A DNA stretch of 55,100 nucleotides from a bacterium UBP2_UBA2255 (GCA_002347565.1 DDXR01000014.1:1-55100); one strand, 5' to 3'. Shown: positions 8,463 to 18,300, counted from the stretch's first letter. Made by a program: numbers and translations. The notes: a model not told the origin generated them from the sequence alone.

Positions 8463-9281
8463 CTACTGCGGCCAGCCCGGGGGATCGTTGATCCGCGGGG
8501 CCGGCGCCGGTCCCGGGGCCTCGTCCTTCTTGGTGGCGATGATCACCGCCGCCACCGTGGCCACCGCCACGGTCGCAGCCCCGCCCACGATTGCCGCGGT
8601 CGACGTGTACCAGGCCCCGGCCGCCGCCGCGCCCATCGAGCCGACCTTGACCGCGGCCCCGCCCCACATCATGATGAAGGCCAGCTTGGCCGCGGTCATG
8701 GGCAAGGGGGTGCGGGCTGAATCGCCCTTGGCCACCACCGTGGACTGCTTCTCACCCACCAGCACCTCCCCGCCCTGCTGGCCGGATACCGCCACCTGGC
8801 CCTGCAGCACGTCCAGCTCGGTGGAATCGCCGTCGACGGTCACCGCGAACACCGTGCCACGCACGCCGGCCACCGCGGTCGGCGTGGAGACGCTGAACTT
8901 CGATTCCTTCGAGGCCAACTTTCGGACGCAGCCCAGCACCCGCCCCGAGACGGCCTGCATCGAGGTGATGCTGGCCGGCGGCTTCCGCTGCCGCTCCATC
9001 CGATCGATGGCCAGCAGGCTGCGGTCGCGCATCTTGAGGACGCTGCCGTCGTCCAGCCGAATCTCCAGTTCGGCGCCGTCCCGGGTGGCCAGCTTGTCGC
9101 CGGCGCCCACGCGCATCTTCAGGGAGACCGGCGTCCAGTCTGCCGAGCCGGCCTTCTGCACCTCGGCTTGGCCCTTGACGAATACGATTCCGGCTGCCGC
9201 CGGCCGGAAGGCCCCGAACGCCGGGGCTGTCCAGCACAGGTGGAGGGCAGCCAGCGCCAGGGCAATCGCTTTCTTGTTCAT
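8463..9281 (-). CDS. FecR-domain exported protein
   Basis: This 272-residue protein has a signal peptide (residues 1-23, ending APAFGAF). A FecR domain follows: GIVFVKGQAEVQKAG...VGAGDKLATRDGAELEIRLDDGSVLKMRDRS, a variable middle, then VSTPTAVAGVRGTVFAVTVDG and a third strand set ending GEKQSTVVAKG. This is the periplasmic FecR beta-fold without the anti-sigma N-terminus, so it is a structural or sensing version rather than a sigma regulator. The C-terminus holds an Ala/Gly-rich hydrophobic stretch (about residues 210-250) and a Pro-rich tail. ATG 9281 is chosen for the GGGGGAGGG SD. It lies 17 bases downstream of the giant secreted protein in one operon, suggesting a common envelope role. 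Confidence 0.85.
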   Translation of the reverse strand: MNKKAIALALAALHLCWTAPAFGAFRPAAAGIVFVKGQAEVQKAGSADWTPVSLKMRVGAGDKLATRDGAELEIRLDDGSVLKMRDRSLLAIDRMERQRKPPASITSMQAVSGRVLGCVRKLASKESKFSVSTPTAVAGVRGTVFAVTVDGDSTELDVLQGQVAVSGQQGGEVLVGEKQSTVVAKGDSARTPLPMTAAKLAFIMMWGGAAVKVGSMGAAAAGAWYTSTAAIVGGAATVAVATVAAVIIATKKDEAPGPAPAPRINDPPGWPQ

Positions 9282-9297
9282 CGCTCGGCCCTCCCCC

Positions 9298-12200
9298 TTA
9301 CCGCAGTTTGACAGTCTTGGTGATCCTGCTCCGGCCGCCCGCTTCCAGCCGGACCAGGTAGATCCCCGACGCGAGCCGGCCGCCGTCCCATGGCGCGGCG
9401 TGGAACCCGGCCTCGCGGTGCCCGTCAACCAGGGTGGCCGTCAGCTGACCCAGCGAGTTGTAGACCCTGAGGCTGACCGGACCCGGCCGGTCCAGCTGGT
9501 AGCTGATGACGGTCCGGCACCGGAACGGGTTGGGGTGGATCCTGGTCAGCCCGAATGCCAGCGGTTTGAGGTCCAGCTCCGGCAGGTCCCGGCTGGTGTA
9601 GACGACCGCCAGGTCCCCGCCGCCGGCCAGCTGGACCATTCCGGTGCCGGTGACGCGCTGGGCCTGCCCCAGGCCGCTGTTCACGATGTACAGGCCGTAC
9701 CCCGGCTCCAGCTCCCCGCTCAGTGAGAAATCGACCTGGACCGGCGCCTGGCCGGCGGCGTCGACCCGCAGCAGCCATCGCTGTTCGGTTCCCGGCGGCC
9801 GGAAGTCGCGGAGATAGCTGCGGCACGGGCCCTGCCCCCAATCGTGGTGCGGGATGGACAGCGAGAGACCGCCGGATACCAGCGGGGGCTTCTCGGCGTC
9901 CAGCCGGTCGTAGCCCGTGCTGGCCTGGGGCGATACGCCGATCCTGAGGCCCCGGTCGACCGATGATCCCATCGCGGCCGACAGCTCCAGTTGCCAGCGG
10001 ATGCTCCGCACGGGGGGAGCGATCACGCCGGAGCCCTTCGCGACCCGGTCGACCAGCAGGCTGCAGGGCCGCACTGCGTAGACCGCGCAGCCCCGCCATG
10101 GCCGCAGCGAATCCCCGGGCGGCTCCGGCGCCAGCGTGTCCCACCACCCGTTGTTGACCAGGTCGGCGCTGTTGTCCCGGTAGTCCCACATCAGCTGCCT
10201 AAGCACGCCGTTGACCATGGTGTCCGCGTAGGAGAGCTCGTGGGAGGCGCCGTCGTGCCACCGCACCCGCATTCCGGAGAGCGCGACGGCGACGTCGAAC
10301 GGGTCGCCCACGATGTTCCAGCCGCTGTCCAGCGCTGTGGCGTGGGTGCCGGAGAGCGGCACTCCCTGGACGTCGATGACGGCGCCCTGGGCCGAGGCCA
10401 GCCAGTACCCGTACCCCGGAACGATCGCCGGCCGCTCCGCGTAGCCGCTGTTCGGCCTGTATCCCACCAGCCGCCACGTGGTGTCCGAATAGGCCCCCAG
10501 GTCGTCGCCCAGCACGGCTGCAGCCGAGGAGTCATGCGGCTGCAGCGGCGCCGACCACAGCCGCCAGGCCCCGCCCTGCCAGTTGGTGCTCAACGTGGCC
10601 AGGCCGACGGTGGTGAACGACCACGGCCGGTTGGGCGCCGCCGCCGTGTCCAGCGGGTTCCCGGACGGGTCGGCGACCGAATCGACGCTGAAGGTGTAGA
10701 CCGTGTTCAGGGAGAACCCGCCGTGGGCCAGCGTGGCCGTCCGGCCGCTGTCGCTCCAGGCCACCGCCCAGCCGACGGGATCGGGGGCGCAGGCGAACCG
10801 CAAGCTGCCGGTGTCCACCGGTTCGGAGAAACTGACCACCACCGGCGCGTTCAGCGCCACCCCGGTCTGGCCGTCGGCCGGCGAGACCAAGGCGATCGAC
10901 GGCCCCGTCGTGTCCGGTGCCGGTGTCGTGGTGAAACCGAAGCTGTCCGCCCCGGCCAGCGGCAGCCCCGCGGTGTCCTGCGCAGCGGTGACCCGGACCG
11001 TGTAGACGGTCGAATACGAGAACTCGGCGTGGCCGATGGTCACCGTGGTCGAATCCGCGGACCAACCAGCCGACAATCCCCCGGGGTCGGGGGTAACCGT
11101 GTACGCGAACGTCGAGCTCCTGATCGGTTCCGAGAACAGGATCGACACCGTCGCGTCCGCGGCCACGCCGGTCGCACCGTCAGCCGGCGTGCTAGAGACG
11201 ATGGCCGGCGGGATGGTGTCGACAGCCGGCAGCGCGACGAAGATCGATGCCTCCGGTGCCCCGGTGAGCGGCTCAAAATTGTAGGCCGAATCACAAGCGG
11301 CCGCCTCGAAATCATAGCGGTGCCCGGGCAGCGCCCCGGAGAACACCATGGTCGTGTCGTTCGCAAAGGGCGCCAGGGTGTCCCACACAGCGCTGGTGTC
11401 GATCTTGGAAAGGACCCTCCATGCCTGTATCCCGGACAGCGCGTCCGTGCCCGGGCTCCAGTTCACCGCGAAGGCGGTCGCGAAGGCGGTGTCCGCCGCG
11501 AACGGCTTGACCGCGGCGGCGGCCGGCGGCATCGTGTCCCGCCGCGCCAAAATCGAGGCGTTGTTGAGGTAGTTGACGTTGCCCGCCCCGTCCCGGAGCC
11601 AGAGGTAGACCGGCAGTACTCCGTTGAGCGTCGCCACTGGGAGCCAGAACGTGTCGCGAACCCCTCCCACCACCAGGATGGTGTCGGTGCAGTCGTCGTT
11701 GCCGGCCGGCGGCGACCCGGCCTTGTAGTAGGCGCGGACGATGCCGGTGGAATCGACCGGGTTGATCCATCCGACCGGGACGCTGGCGGTCGGGCCGCTC
11801 AGCCAGTAGGACGGGTTGAAGCCGTAGATCTGCAGGCTTTCGGGCGCGGCCGGGGCCGACGTGTCCGGGGCCGCTCCGGTGGTAAAGCTCCAGTACCGCG
11901 GCGTGACGGTCGTATCCAGCGGGTTTCCGGCCGTGTCCGGCGCCGAGAGCACCGATACCGTGTACGTGGTCAGCGGGGCGAGATCGGCGTGGCTGAAGTT
12001 CGCCTGCAGCGAGTCCGGTGTCCAGCCCACCGTCAGGCCGCCGGGATTCGGATTGAAGGTGTAGGCGAACAGCGATGTGTCGATAGCCTCGGTGAAGGAC
12101 ACCGACACCGCCGCGTTCAGCGCCACGCCGGTGGCGCCGTCCGGCGGAACGGCAGCCAGGATCGAGGGACCGGTGGTGTCCGCTGCGATCACCGTGTGGA

Positions 12201-15200
12201 TCGAGGCCGCGTCCCGGCCGGCGGTCAAACCCAGGGCGTTGGCGAACGGGCCGATCCCGCCCAGGGTGATGCTGCCGCCGTCGTTGTCCAGCCCGGTGTC
12301 GCGGGCGGCCACCGCCGGGAACCACCAGGACAGCAGGTCACCGTCATAGACGCCCGGCACCATCGCCCCCTCGTGCAGCGGCTCGGTGAACCCGGCGGCG
12401 AAGTCATACTGGGTGTAATTCAAGGCGACCCGGGCGCTGTCACAGGCGACCATCGAGGGCGCGAACTGCCAGTAACGCTGCAGACAGCTGGCCCCGCTGT
12501 CGACCAGCGGATGGAAGCTGTTGTACGCCGCTCCCTCGAGGTAGCCGCCGGACGAAACGTTGAACAGCTGCACCGAGGCCGGGGAAAAGAATCCAAGGTC
12601 TCCCAGCGGAAAGCCGGCCGTCCGATCGCCTCCGGCGGGCACGTAGACGGCCAGCCGCCCGGACATATGGCCGTTGTAGCGCTCGACCACCGCGCCCGAA
12701 TCGAGATAGAGGGCGCAGCCTTCGGGCACCAGCACCCCGTTCCGCAGCGTCAGGATCCCGGCGACGTGACGGTCGGCGTGGATATGAGTGGCCGATCCGG
12801 CCGCGGTGTTCACTTCCAGCCGATGGGGCCCCCCTGCGGCCGGGAATTCGGCGTCGCTGGTGGTGTCCTCCCCGATCTTCTCGAACGACAACGACCCCGC
12901 GGGCCCATAGGTCAGCCCGGCGCCCTGGAGGTGCCCGGCCTGTTGGCGGTAGGCGCCGAAGATCTGCACCGGTCCGCCCAGCACCAGCCCGTTGGGGTTG
13001 CCCTGGAGCAGCGTATCGAGCCGGGTGACGCTTGCCGGAAGCGCGTTCAGCCCGGTGCCGAACCCAAAGCCGATGGTCGAGGCGCTGTCGGCGATCAGGC
13101 CGCCGGCGGCGATCTCCAGGCTGTCGCCGATGATCAGCGCGTTGGCGCCGACGCTCAGGCTGCCCTGCATCAGCCGCAGGTTCCTGCCCAGCTGGACCTC
13201 AGACTGCATCTGGCAGGCAGCCGGCCGGTCGATCATCAGATGGTGGCCGGAGATCTTTGGCAGGCCGACCGGCGCCGTCGTGCCGCCCAGCAGGGCGATG
13301 GTGGTCGCGCCACCCGGGTTGTCGAGCGCCGCCGCGGCGCCGGCATTGATCGGGCCGTTGATGGTCACATCGGCGTTGTTGACGACCAGCGTCCCGTTCA
13401 GGCCGAGGGTGCCGTTGACCGTCAGCGCGGTGTCGACCACCAGCGTGTCGCCGACGCCGGTCACGGCCAGGTCCCAGAGCACCGCGGGGTCGGCCGGCAG
13501 CTCCGGGCCTGAGATGATCGTGCCGCCGCCGCCGTAGCTCAGGCTGGCGACGCCCTGGAACGATGGGATGCCGTTGACCAGCGACCCGAACGGCGTGCGG
13601 GCGATCAGGATGCTGTCCCCGAAGATGAGGCTGTTGCCGCCGGCGTCCAGCACGCCGTTGGCCAGGTCCAGCCGCCGCCGCAGCTGGAAATCGCCGGCCA
13701 GGAAGACCGTGGCCGGCCGCTCGATGCTGAGCGTGCCCAGCGTGTCGCTGGACATCACCGGCAGCACCATGTCCCCCGCGCCCGGAGCGATCCGCAGCAC
13801 CGCGCCGCCCTTGTATCCCAGGACGCCGCCCATCGGCTGCAGGGTGCCGTTGATGGCCAGCGTGTCGCCGAAGGCCAGCGGGCCCTGCAGCAGCAGGCTG
13901 TCGATGACGCTGACGGTCGCCAGCAGCGTCGTCCCGAAGGAGTTCCCCGCGTGCAGCATGCTGACGTCGCCGGCCACCGCGTCCCCGGCCAGTATCGGGC
14001 CCGTGCTCTCGTTGACGATGAACCCGGCGTTGGGCCCGAAGATCCTCGGGCCGGAATTCCTGATGCAGCCGGAATCGGCCGCGATCCAGGCGCCCAGAGG
14101 ATCGCTGAACGAGAGGATGGCGCCGGGCATCAGCACGAACCGTCCCTGGCTGCCCTGTCCCACCGGGCCGGCGGCCTGCAGCGTGTTGCCGGGCTCGACG
14201 ATGATATCGACGAATCCGGTCGTGCCATCGCTGCCGGCCATGTAGTCGTGGGTGCCGCCGCCGTCGAAGACCACCGCCGCCGAGTCCGGCCCGGCCGGGC
14301 CCGTCCAGCCCTTGCCGGGGGCGCCCTTGGCGATCATGTATACGTAGTTTCCCCGCACCCGCAGGGTGCAGATCCCGGGATTGGATGGATCATGGAGCGC
14401 CAGCGGCGGTGCGTTGAACATCCCCAGGTCGCCGTTGATGGTAAGCTTCTTGACGCCGCCGCTGCCGAGCAGCACATCCCCCCCTGAATTGATCACCAGG
14501 CCGCCCAGGGTCACCTCGGGCACCAGGTCCGAGCAGATCCGAAGCGGGGACACGCCACCGGTCGAGTTCACGTTCAGCTGCCGCGCGGTGAACCCCGGCT
14601 CGGTGGCCACGGTGAAGCCGAAGGAGCTGCTCCAGTTCCAGTCGATGATGCCGAACGACTGGCCGATCCCGCCCTTGAACGACATGGCGTTGTCGATCCT
14701 GACGTCGAGCACCGAGGCGCCGTCCCACGCGGCGATGGGGATGGAGTCGCCGTCGCCGCGGTAATTGTGCAGCGCGCCCGGGCCGTAGACCCACTGGCTG
14801 GTCCCCGCCTGCTCGTAGCAGGTCATGGTCGACTGGTCGAACACCCCGTTGACCGTCACGTCCACGCCCGGCCCGTCGTTGACGGTCAGTACCGATTCGA
14901 AGTGGTACAGGGTGCCGTCCACGGCCAGCTCGTCCACCGCCAGCGGCTGCATGATGACCTGCATGGTGTCGCCGGCCTGCACTAGGATGGCGCTGTCGGC
15001 GGCGGTGGGGTACAGGGCGTCATCGGCGTTTTGCACCCAATTGGTCCCGCTGCCGTCGGTGCAGATCTCCCAATCGAGCCCGTAGAACCAGTTGCCGGGA
15101 TTGGTGGCCGGGTTCGAGCGCCACATGACGTTGGGCACCCGTCCCACCACGTAGATCATCCCCAGGTTGTAGTCGGCGGTGTAGACGTCGCCCTGGGCGT

Positions 15201-16242
15201 CGACCGCCAGGCCGCGGTAGCCGCCCGATCCGACCAGGTCGATGCTCTCGGTCACGGCATGCGGCGCCGGGTCGAACAGCCGCATCATCATGCCCGGCCC
15301 GTTGGTGCAGAGCAGGTACAACAGCGAGTCGACCGGATTGTACGCCATCTCCTGGACGCCGTCCTCGAGGGGATAGGTGATGACCGAATCGTTCGGCTGG
15401 ATCGCATAGAGGTCCGACGGACCCTGTTTCCCCCCTTTGGCGATGCCCCACGTCGACACGTACACGGCGCTGTCCCGCGGACAATACTCTATCCCCGTGA
15501 TCGTCATGCCGATCATGATGGTGGTGTCCGCCATGTTGGTGGCTGCATTGACGATGCGGACCTCGTTCTGGCCCGGGATCACGACGTACAGCTTCTGGTT
15601 CGCGGGATTGTACGCCATCTGGCTGGCGGTCTGGGCATTGATGGCCGCCGTGGAATCGAGCACCGTATCGCTGGCGCCGTCGATGCCGTAAATCCTGCCG
15701 TTGGCGATCCCGAACAGCTTGCCCAGCGCTTCTACATACAGCAGGTTTCCCCGGACATCGGCGAAGTCGCCCAGCGGGGCCAGTGTGCTGCTGTTGTAGA
15801 TCTGGAGGCCGTTCATGACGTGGTCGGCCACGTAGACCTTGTCCTGGGCCGGGTTGTAGGCCAGGTCCGATTCTCCCTGGCCGGTCATCAGGCTGTCGTC
15901 GACGGCGTTGGTCACCCCGTTGATGACCCACATCCGGGTGCCGTTGTCATGGGTGAACACCCGGCCCGAGCCGGCGGCGTACACCAGCTCGCCGGGCGCC
16001 AGCCCCCCGGTGCCGACCTTGGTCAGGTAGGTCTCGGCGCCGGCGTCGATCACGGCCACGCCCTCCTCGGCCATTCCCGTCAGCGAACAGTACACCTTGT
16101 TCGCGTCCGGATTGTAGCAGAGGAAGCTGGGATTACTGAGCGAGGACAGCAGGTCGATCTGGCCCTTGAAGCCGTGCTTGGCGGCGGCCGGCAGTGCCAG
16201 CAGCGCCAGGAAGGCAGCGACGAATATCGCATGGCGTTTCAT
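9298..16242 (-). CDS. Giant secreted protein: beta-propeller, beta-solenoid-like region, Big_5 repeats and sorting tail
   Basis: This 2314-residue protein begins with a signal peptide (MKRHAIFVAAFLALLALPAAA). Residues about 25-380 carry YVTN/NHL-like propeller repeats (MAYNPANQKLYVV, LAYNPAQDKVYVA, MAYNPVDSLLYLL). A long Gly/Ala/Leu/Asn/Asp-rich beta region follows (to about residue 1330), with recurrent 'L-x-I-x-G-x-L/G-x-L-x-V' strands. Then come three bacterial Ig-like Big_5 domains (near 12190-11870, 11225-10925, 10915-10600; each with P-P/A-D-G-x-T-G-V-A and V-x-F-S/T-E) and an FN3-like stretch between the first and second. The last 85 residues match the T9SS/FlgD-like sorting tail (IHPNPF...VYNSLGQ...GIYLVRL...KTVKLR). 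It is probably displayed on or released from the cell surface. ATG 16242 follows a GGGGGACC SD. No catalytic motif was seen. Confidence 0.9.
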   Translation of the reverse strand: MKRHAIFVAAFLALLALPAAAKHGFKGQIDLLSSLSNPSFLCYNPDANKVYCSLTGMAEEGVAVIDAGAETYLTKVGTGGLAPGELVYAAGSGRVFTHDNGTRMWVINGVTNAVDDSLMTGQGESDLAYNPAQDKVYVADHVMNGLQIYNSSTLAPLGDFADVRGNLLYVEALGKLFGIANGRIYGIDGASDTVLDSTAAINAQTASQMAYNPANQKLYVVIPGQNEVRIVNAATNMADTTIMIGMTITGIEYCPRDSAVYVSTWGIAKGGKQGPSDLYAIQPNDSVITYPLEDGVQEMAYNPVDSLLYLLCTNGPGMMMRLFDPAPHAVTESIDLVGSGGYRGLAVDAQGDVYTADYNLGMIYVVGRVPNVMWRSNPATNPGNWFYGLDWEICTDGSGTNWVQNADDALYPTAADSAILVQAGDTMQVIMQPLAVDELAVDGTLYHFESVLTVNDGPGVDVTVNGVFDQSTMTCYEQAGTSQWVYGPGALHNYRGDGDSIPIAAWDGASVLDVRIDNAMSFKGGIGQSFGIIDWNWSSSFGFTVATEPGFTARQLNVNSTGGVSPLRICSDLVPEVTLGGLVINSGGDVLLGSGGVKKLTINGDLGMFNAPPLALHDPSNPGICTLRVRGNYVYMIAKGAPGKGWTGPAGPDSAAVVFDGGGTHDYMAGSDGTTGFVDIIVEPGNTLQAAGPVGQGSQGRFVLMPGAILSFSDPLGAWIAADSGCIRNSGPRIFGPNAGFIVNESTGPILAGDAVAGDVSMLHAGNSFGTTLLATVSVIDSLLLQGPLAFGDTLAINGTLQPMGGVLGYKGGAVLRIAPGAGDMVLPVMSSDTLGTLSIERPATVFLAGDFQLRRRLDLANGVLDAGGNSLIFGDSILIARTPFGSLVNGIPSFQGVASLSYGGGGTIISGPELPADPAVLWDLAVTGVGDTLVVDTALTVNGTLGLNGTLVVNNADVTINGPINAGAAAALDNPGGATTIALLGGTTAPVGLPKISGHHLMIDRPAACQMQSEVQLGRNLRLMQGSLSVGANALIIGDSLEIAAGGLIADSASTIGFGFGTGLNALPASVTRLDTLLQGNPNGLVLGGPVQIFGAYRQQAGHLQGAGLTYGPAGSLSFEKIGEDTTSDAEFPAAGGPHRLEVNTAAGSATHIHADRHVAGILTLRNGVLVPEGCALYLDSGAVVERYNGHMSGRLAVYVPAGGDRTAGFPLGDLGFFSPASVQLFNVSSGGYLEGAAYNSFHPLVDSGASCLQRYWQFAPSMVACDSARVALNYTQYDFAAGFTEPLHEGAMVPGVYDGDLLSWWFPAVAARDTGLDNDGGSITLGGIGPFANALGLTAGRDAASIHTVIAADTTGPSILAAVPPDGATGVALNAAVSVSFTEAIDTSLFAYTFNPNPGGLTVGWTPDSLQANFSHADLAPLTTYTVSVLSAPDTAGNPLDTTVTPRYWSFTTGAAPDTSAPAAPESLQIYGFNPSYWLSGPTASVPVGWINPVDSTGIVRAYYKAGSPPAGNDDCTDTILVVGGVRDTFWLPVATLNGVLPVYLWLRDGAGNVNYLNNASILARRDTMPPAAAAVKPFAADTAFATAFAVNWSPGTDALSGIQAWRVLSKIDTSAVWDTLAPFANDTTMVFSGALPGHRYDFEAAACDSAYNFEPLTGAPEASIFVALPAVDTIPPAIVSSTPADGATGVAADATVSILFSEPIRSSTFAYTVTPDPGGLSAGWSADSTTVTIGHAEFSYSTVYTVRVTAAQDTAGLPLAGADSFGFTTTPAPDTTGPSIALVSPADGQTGVALNAPVVVSFSEPVDTGSLRFACAPDPVGWAVAWSDSGRTATLAHGGFSLNTVYTFSVDSVADPSGNPLDTAAAPNRPWSFTTVGLATLSTNWQGGAWRLWSAPLQPHDSSAAAVLGDDLGAYSDTTWRLVGYRPNSGYAERPAIVPGYGYWLASAQGAVIDVQGVPLSGTHATALDSGWNIVGDPFDVAVALSGMRVRWHDGASHELSYADTMVNGVLRQLMWDYRDNSADLVNNGWWDTLAPEPPGDSLRPWRGCAVYAVRPCSLLVDRVAKGSGVIAPPVRSIRWQLELSAAMGSSVDRGLRIGVSPQASTGYDRLDAEKPPLVSGGLSLSIPHHDWGQGPCRSYLRDFRPPGTEQRWLLRVDAAGQAPVQVDFSLSGELEPGYGLYIVNSGLGQAQRVTGTGMVQLAGGGDLAVVYTSRDLPELDLKPLAFGLTRIHPNPFRCRTVISYQLDRPGPVSLRVYNSLGQLTATLVDGHREAGFHAAPWDGGRLASGIYLVRLEAGGRSRITKTVKLR

Positions 16243-16266
16243 GTTCCCGGTCCCCCATCTATTGGC

Positions 16267-16295
16267 TTGGAGATTTCGCTCGATTGTACTATAAT
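16267..16295 (+). promoter_or_regulatory. Promoter of the alpha/beta hydrolase, in the divergent region
   Basis: -35 TTGGAG (16267-16272), exactly 17 bases, -10 TATAAT (16290-16295). The only space for a promoter of the oppositely oriented giant-protein operon is the same 110-bp gap (16243-16351), so the two may interfere or be co-regulated. Confidence 0.6.
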
Positions 16296-16351
16296 ATAGA
16301 ATATGGCAGCCGAAAGTCAATACCAAAACCGGCCTGGAGGATGTTGACCCG

Positions 16352-17134
16352 ATGATGCGGTTCCCGCTCCGCACCGCCGCGGCGCTGGCCGCCGGCTACG
16401 CCCTGCTGGCGCTGTTCGCGCTGCTGTGCGCCGACTCGATGATCTTCCACCCGCACCGGGCGGAACTCCCCGCCGGTGTGGCCGCGCTCCGGCTGCGCAG
16501 CGCCGACGGCACGGCGATCGCCGCCGTGCACCTCCGCAACGACGCCGCCCGGTTCACGGTGCTCTACAGCTACGGCAACGGGGAGGACATCGCCGCCGAC
16601 CTGCCGCTGCTCGAGGACCTCCGGAGCGCCGGCTTCGCGGTGTTCGCCTACGATTATCCCGGCTACGGTGCCAGCGCCGGCCGGCCCTCGGAGCGGGGCG
16701 TGTACCGCGCCATCGACGCTGCGTACGACCACCTGACCGCGGTCGAGAACATGCCGCCCGGCAGGATCATCGCCTTCGGACGGTCGCTGGGCGGCGCAGC
16801 GGCGGTCGACCTGGCCGCGCGCCGGCCGGTGGCAGCGCTGGTAATGGAGAGCTCCTTCGTCACCGCGTTCCGGGTGCTGACGCGCGTCCCGCTGCTGCCG
16901 TTCGACAAGTTCCGGAACATCGAGAAGGTCCGGCGCGTGCGCTGCCCGGTGCTGTTCATCCACGGCACCGCCGACCGGACCATACCCGACTGGCACGGCC
17001 TGGCGCTGTACCGCGCGGCCAACCGGCCAAAACGGCTGGTCCGGATTGAGCACGGGGGCCACAATGACCTCCGCCAGGTTGCCGGCGACAGGTACTTCCG
17101 GGAGCTGGCCGGGCTTGCTGCCACCCTGCCGTGA
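16352..17134 (+). CDS. Alpha/beta hydrolase with N-terminal membrane anchor
   Basis: This 260-residue protein has a hydrophobic N-terminus (residues 8-29), probably a membrane anchor. It is followed by a serine-hydrolase fold of the BEM46/ABHD13 type. The nucleophile elbow is FGRSLGG (S145), the acid is in HGTADRTIP (D208), and the base is in HGGHNDL (H237). The motif YDYPGYGASAGRPSE is typical of the BEM46/YfhR group, and a lid-like LTRVPLLPFDKFRN follows the serine. The active site would face the periplasm if the anchor is type II. GGAGG lies 10 bases ahead of ATG 16352. The substrate is unknown. It precedes the Bat operon but has its own promoter. Confidence 0.88.
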   Translation: MMRFPLRTAAALAAGYALLALFALLCADSMIFHPHRAELPAGVAALRLRSADGTAIAAVHLRNDAARFTVLYSYGNGEDIAADLPLLEDLRSAGFAVFAYDYPGYGASAGRPSERGVYRAIDAAYDHLTAVENMPPGRIIAFGRSLGGAAAVDLAARRPVAALVMESSFVTAFRVLTRVPLLPFDKFRNIEKVRRVRCPVLFIHGTADRTIPDWHGLALYRAANRPKRLVRIEHGGHNDLRQVAGDRYFRELAGLAATLP

Positions 17135-17150
17135 GAGCGCGGCGCTGCCC

Positions 17151-17179
17151 TTGAAAAATCCCGGGATTTTTATTATAAT
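17151..17179 (+). promoter_or_regulatory. Promoter of the MoxR-Bat operon
   Basis: -35 TTGAAA (17151-17156), 17-base spacer containing the palindrome AAATCCCGGGATTT, -10 TATAAT (17174-17179). The AAATCCCGGGATTT palindrome (17157-17170, with flanking A/T) could be an operator. The leader to the MoxR start is about 70 bases. Confidence 0.65.
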
Positions 17180-17256
17180 ATTATGTTACCTTTCAACCCC
17201 TTGCCCCGTAGGATTATAGAAACAGTCTTCAGGAATTGGAACATGGGAGAAGCGAC

Positions 17257-18255
17257 ATGGATGGCATGACAGACGAGATCAAGCGGATCAACGACGAGAT
17301 CGAGAAACGCAGCATCATCATCCAGACCATCACCGCCGAGATCGGCAAGGCCATCGTCGGGCAGCAGCAGGTGGTCAACCGGCTGCTGGTCGGCCTGCTG
17401 GCCAACGGCCACGTGCTGATCGAGGGGGTGCCGGGCCTGGCCAAGACCTACGCGGTGCGCACCGTGGCCGCGGCCATCAAGGCCCGCTACCAGCGCATCC
17501 AGTTCACGCCCGACCTGCTGCCGGCCGACATCATCGGCACCCAGATCTACAACCAGAAGACCGGCGAGTTCACCATCAGCAAGGGGCCGATCTTCGCCAA
17601 CCTGATCCTGGCCGACGAGATCAACCGCACGCCCCCCAAGGTGCAGAGCGCGCTGCTGGAGGCGATGCAGGAGCGGCAGGTGACCATCGGCGAGCAGACC
17701 TTCAAGCTGGACGACCCGTTCCTAGTGCTGGCCACCCAGAACCCCATCGAGCAGGAGGGCACCTACCCCCTGCCCGAGGCCCAGCTGGACCGGTTCCTGC
17801 TCAAGGTCAGGATCGGCTACCCCACCAGGGACGAGGAGAAGGAGATCGTCGAGCGCATCGCGGTCAAGGGCGAGCCCCAGATCAAGGCCGTCACCGACCC
17901 CCGGGACATCGTGGCGGCGCGCGAGCTCTGCAAGTCGATCTACGTCGACCCCAAGATCAAGGACTACATCGTCGACCTGGTGTTCGCCACCCGCGAGCCC
18001 GAGCAGTACGGGCTGGCCGACCTCAAGCCGCTGCTGCGCTTCGGCGCCTCGCCCCGGGCCTCGATCAACCTGACCTCGACCGCCCGGGCCCTGGCCTTCC
18101 TCAAGCGGCGCGGCTTCGTCATTCCGGAGGACGTCAAGGAGCTGGCGCCCGACGTGCTGCGCCACCGCATCATCCTGTCGTACGAGGCCGAGGCCGAGGA
18201 GGTCACCACCGACGACGTCATCCGGAAGATCCTGGCCGGCGTCGAGGTTCCCTGA
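17257..18255 (+). CDS. MoxR-family AAA+ ATPase
   Basis: This 332-residue cytoplasmic ATPase has Walker A in GVPGLAKTYAV (about residue 56), Walker B in LADEINRTPPKVQSALLEAM (about 118), sensor 1 in LATQNPIEQEGTYPLPEAQLDRFL and a C-terminal lid domain with sensor 2 Arg (RASINLTSTARAL). The family works as a chaperone with VWA-domain proteins, here those encoded downstream. The ATG at 17257 is supported by GGGAGA upstream; an in-frame TTG at 17236 is less likely. It is the first gene of the operon MoxR-DUF58-membrane protein-BatA-BatB/TPR-BatD-BatE. Confidence 0.95.
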   Translation: MDGMTDEIKRINDEIEKRSIIIQTITAEIGKAIVGQQQVVNRLLVGLLANGHVLIEGVPGLAKTYAVRTVAAAIKARYQRIQFTPDLLPADIIGTQIYNQKTGEFTISKGPIFANLILADEINRTPPKVQSALLEAMQERQVTIGEQTFKLDDPFLVLATQNPIEQEGTYPLPEAQLDRFLLKVRIGYPTRDEEKEIVERIAVKGEPQIKAVTDPRDIVAARELCKSIYVDPKIKDYIVDLVFATREPEQYGLADLKPLLRFGASPRASINLTSTARALAFLKRRGFVIPEDVKELAPDVLRHRIILSYEAEAEEVTTDDVIRKILAGVEVP

Positions 18256-18261
18256 TCCCTC

Positions 18262-18300
18262 AACGGTTTGAAAATGTTTCAAATCGTTTGAACCGTTTTA
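18262..18300 (+). other. AT-rich linker with nested inverted repeats between MoxR and DUF58 genes
   Basis: AACGGTT (18262-18268) pairs with AACCGTT (18291-18297), enclosing TTTGAAA-ATG-TTTCAAA (18267-18283). It stands out by its A/T content in otherwise GC-rich DNA, and could be an RNA processing or translation-control structure. Confidence 0.45.

Noticed and set aside
9991..13512. A 1173-codon open frame on the plus strand opposite the giant secreted protein
   Set aside because: It is the antisense shadow of the giant gene: Arg/Gly/Pro/Val-rich, no domain, no SD, and the minus strand shows clear propeller, Big_5 and sorting-tail motifs.
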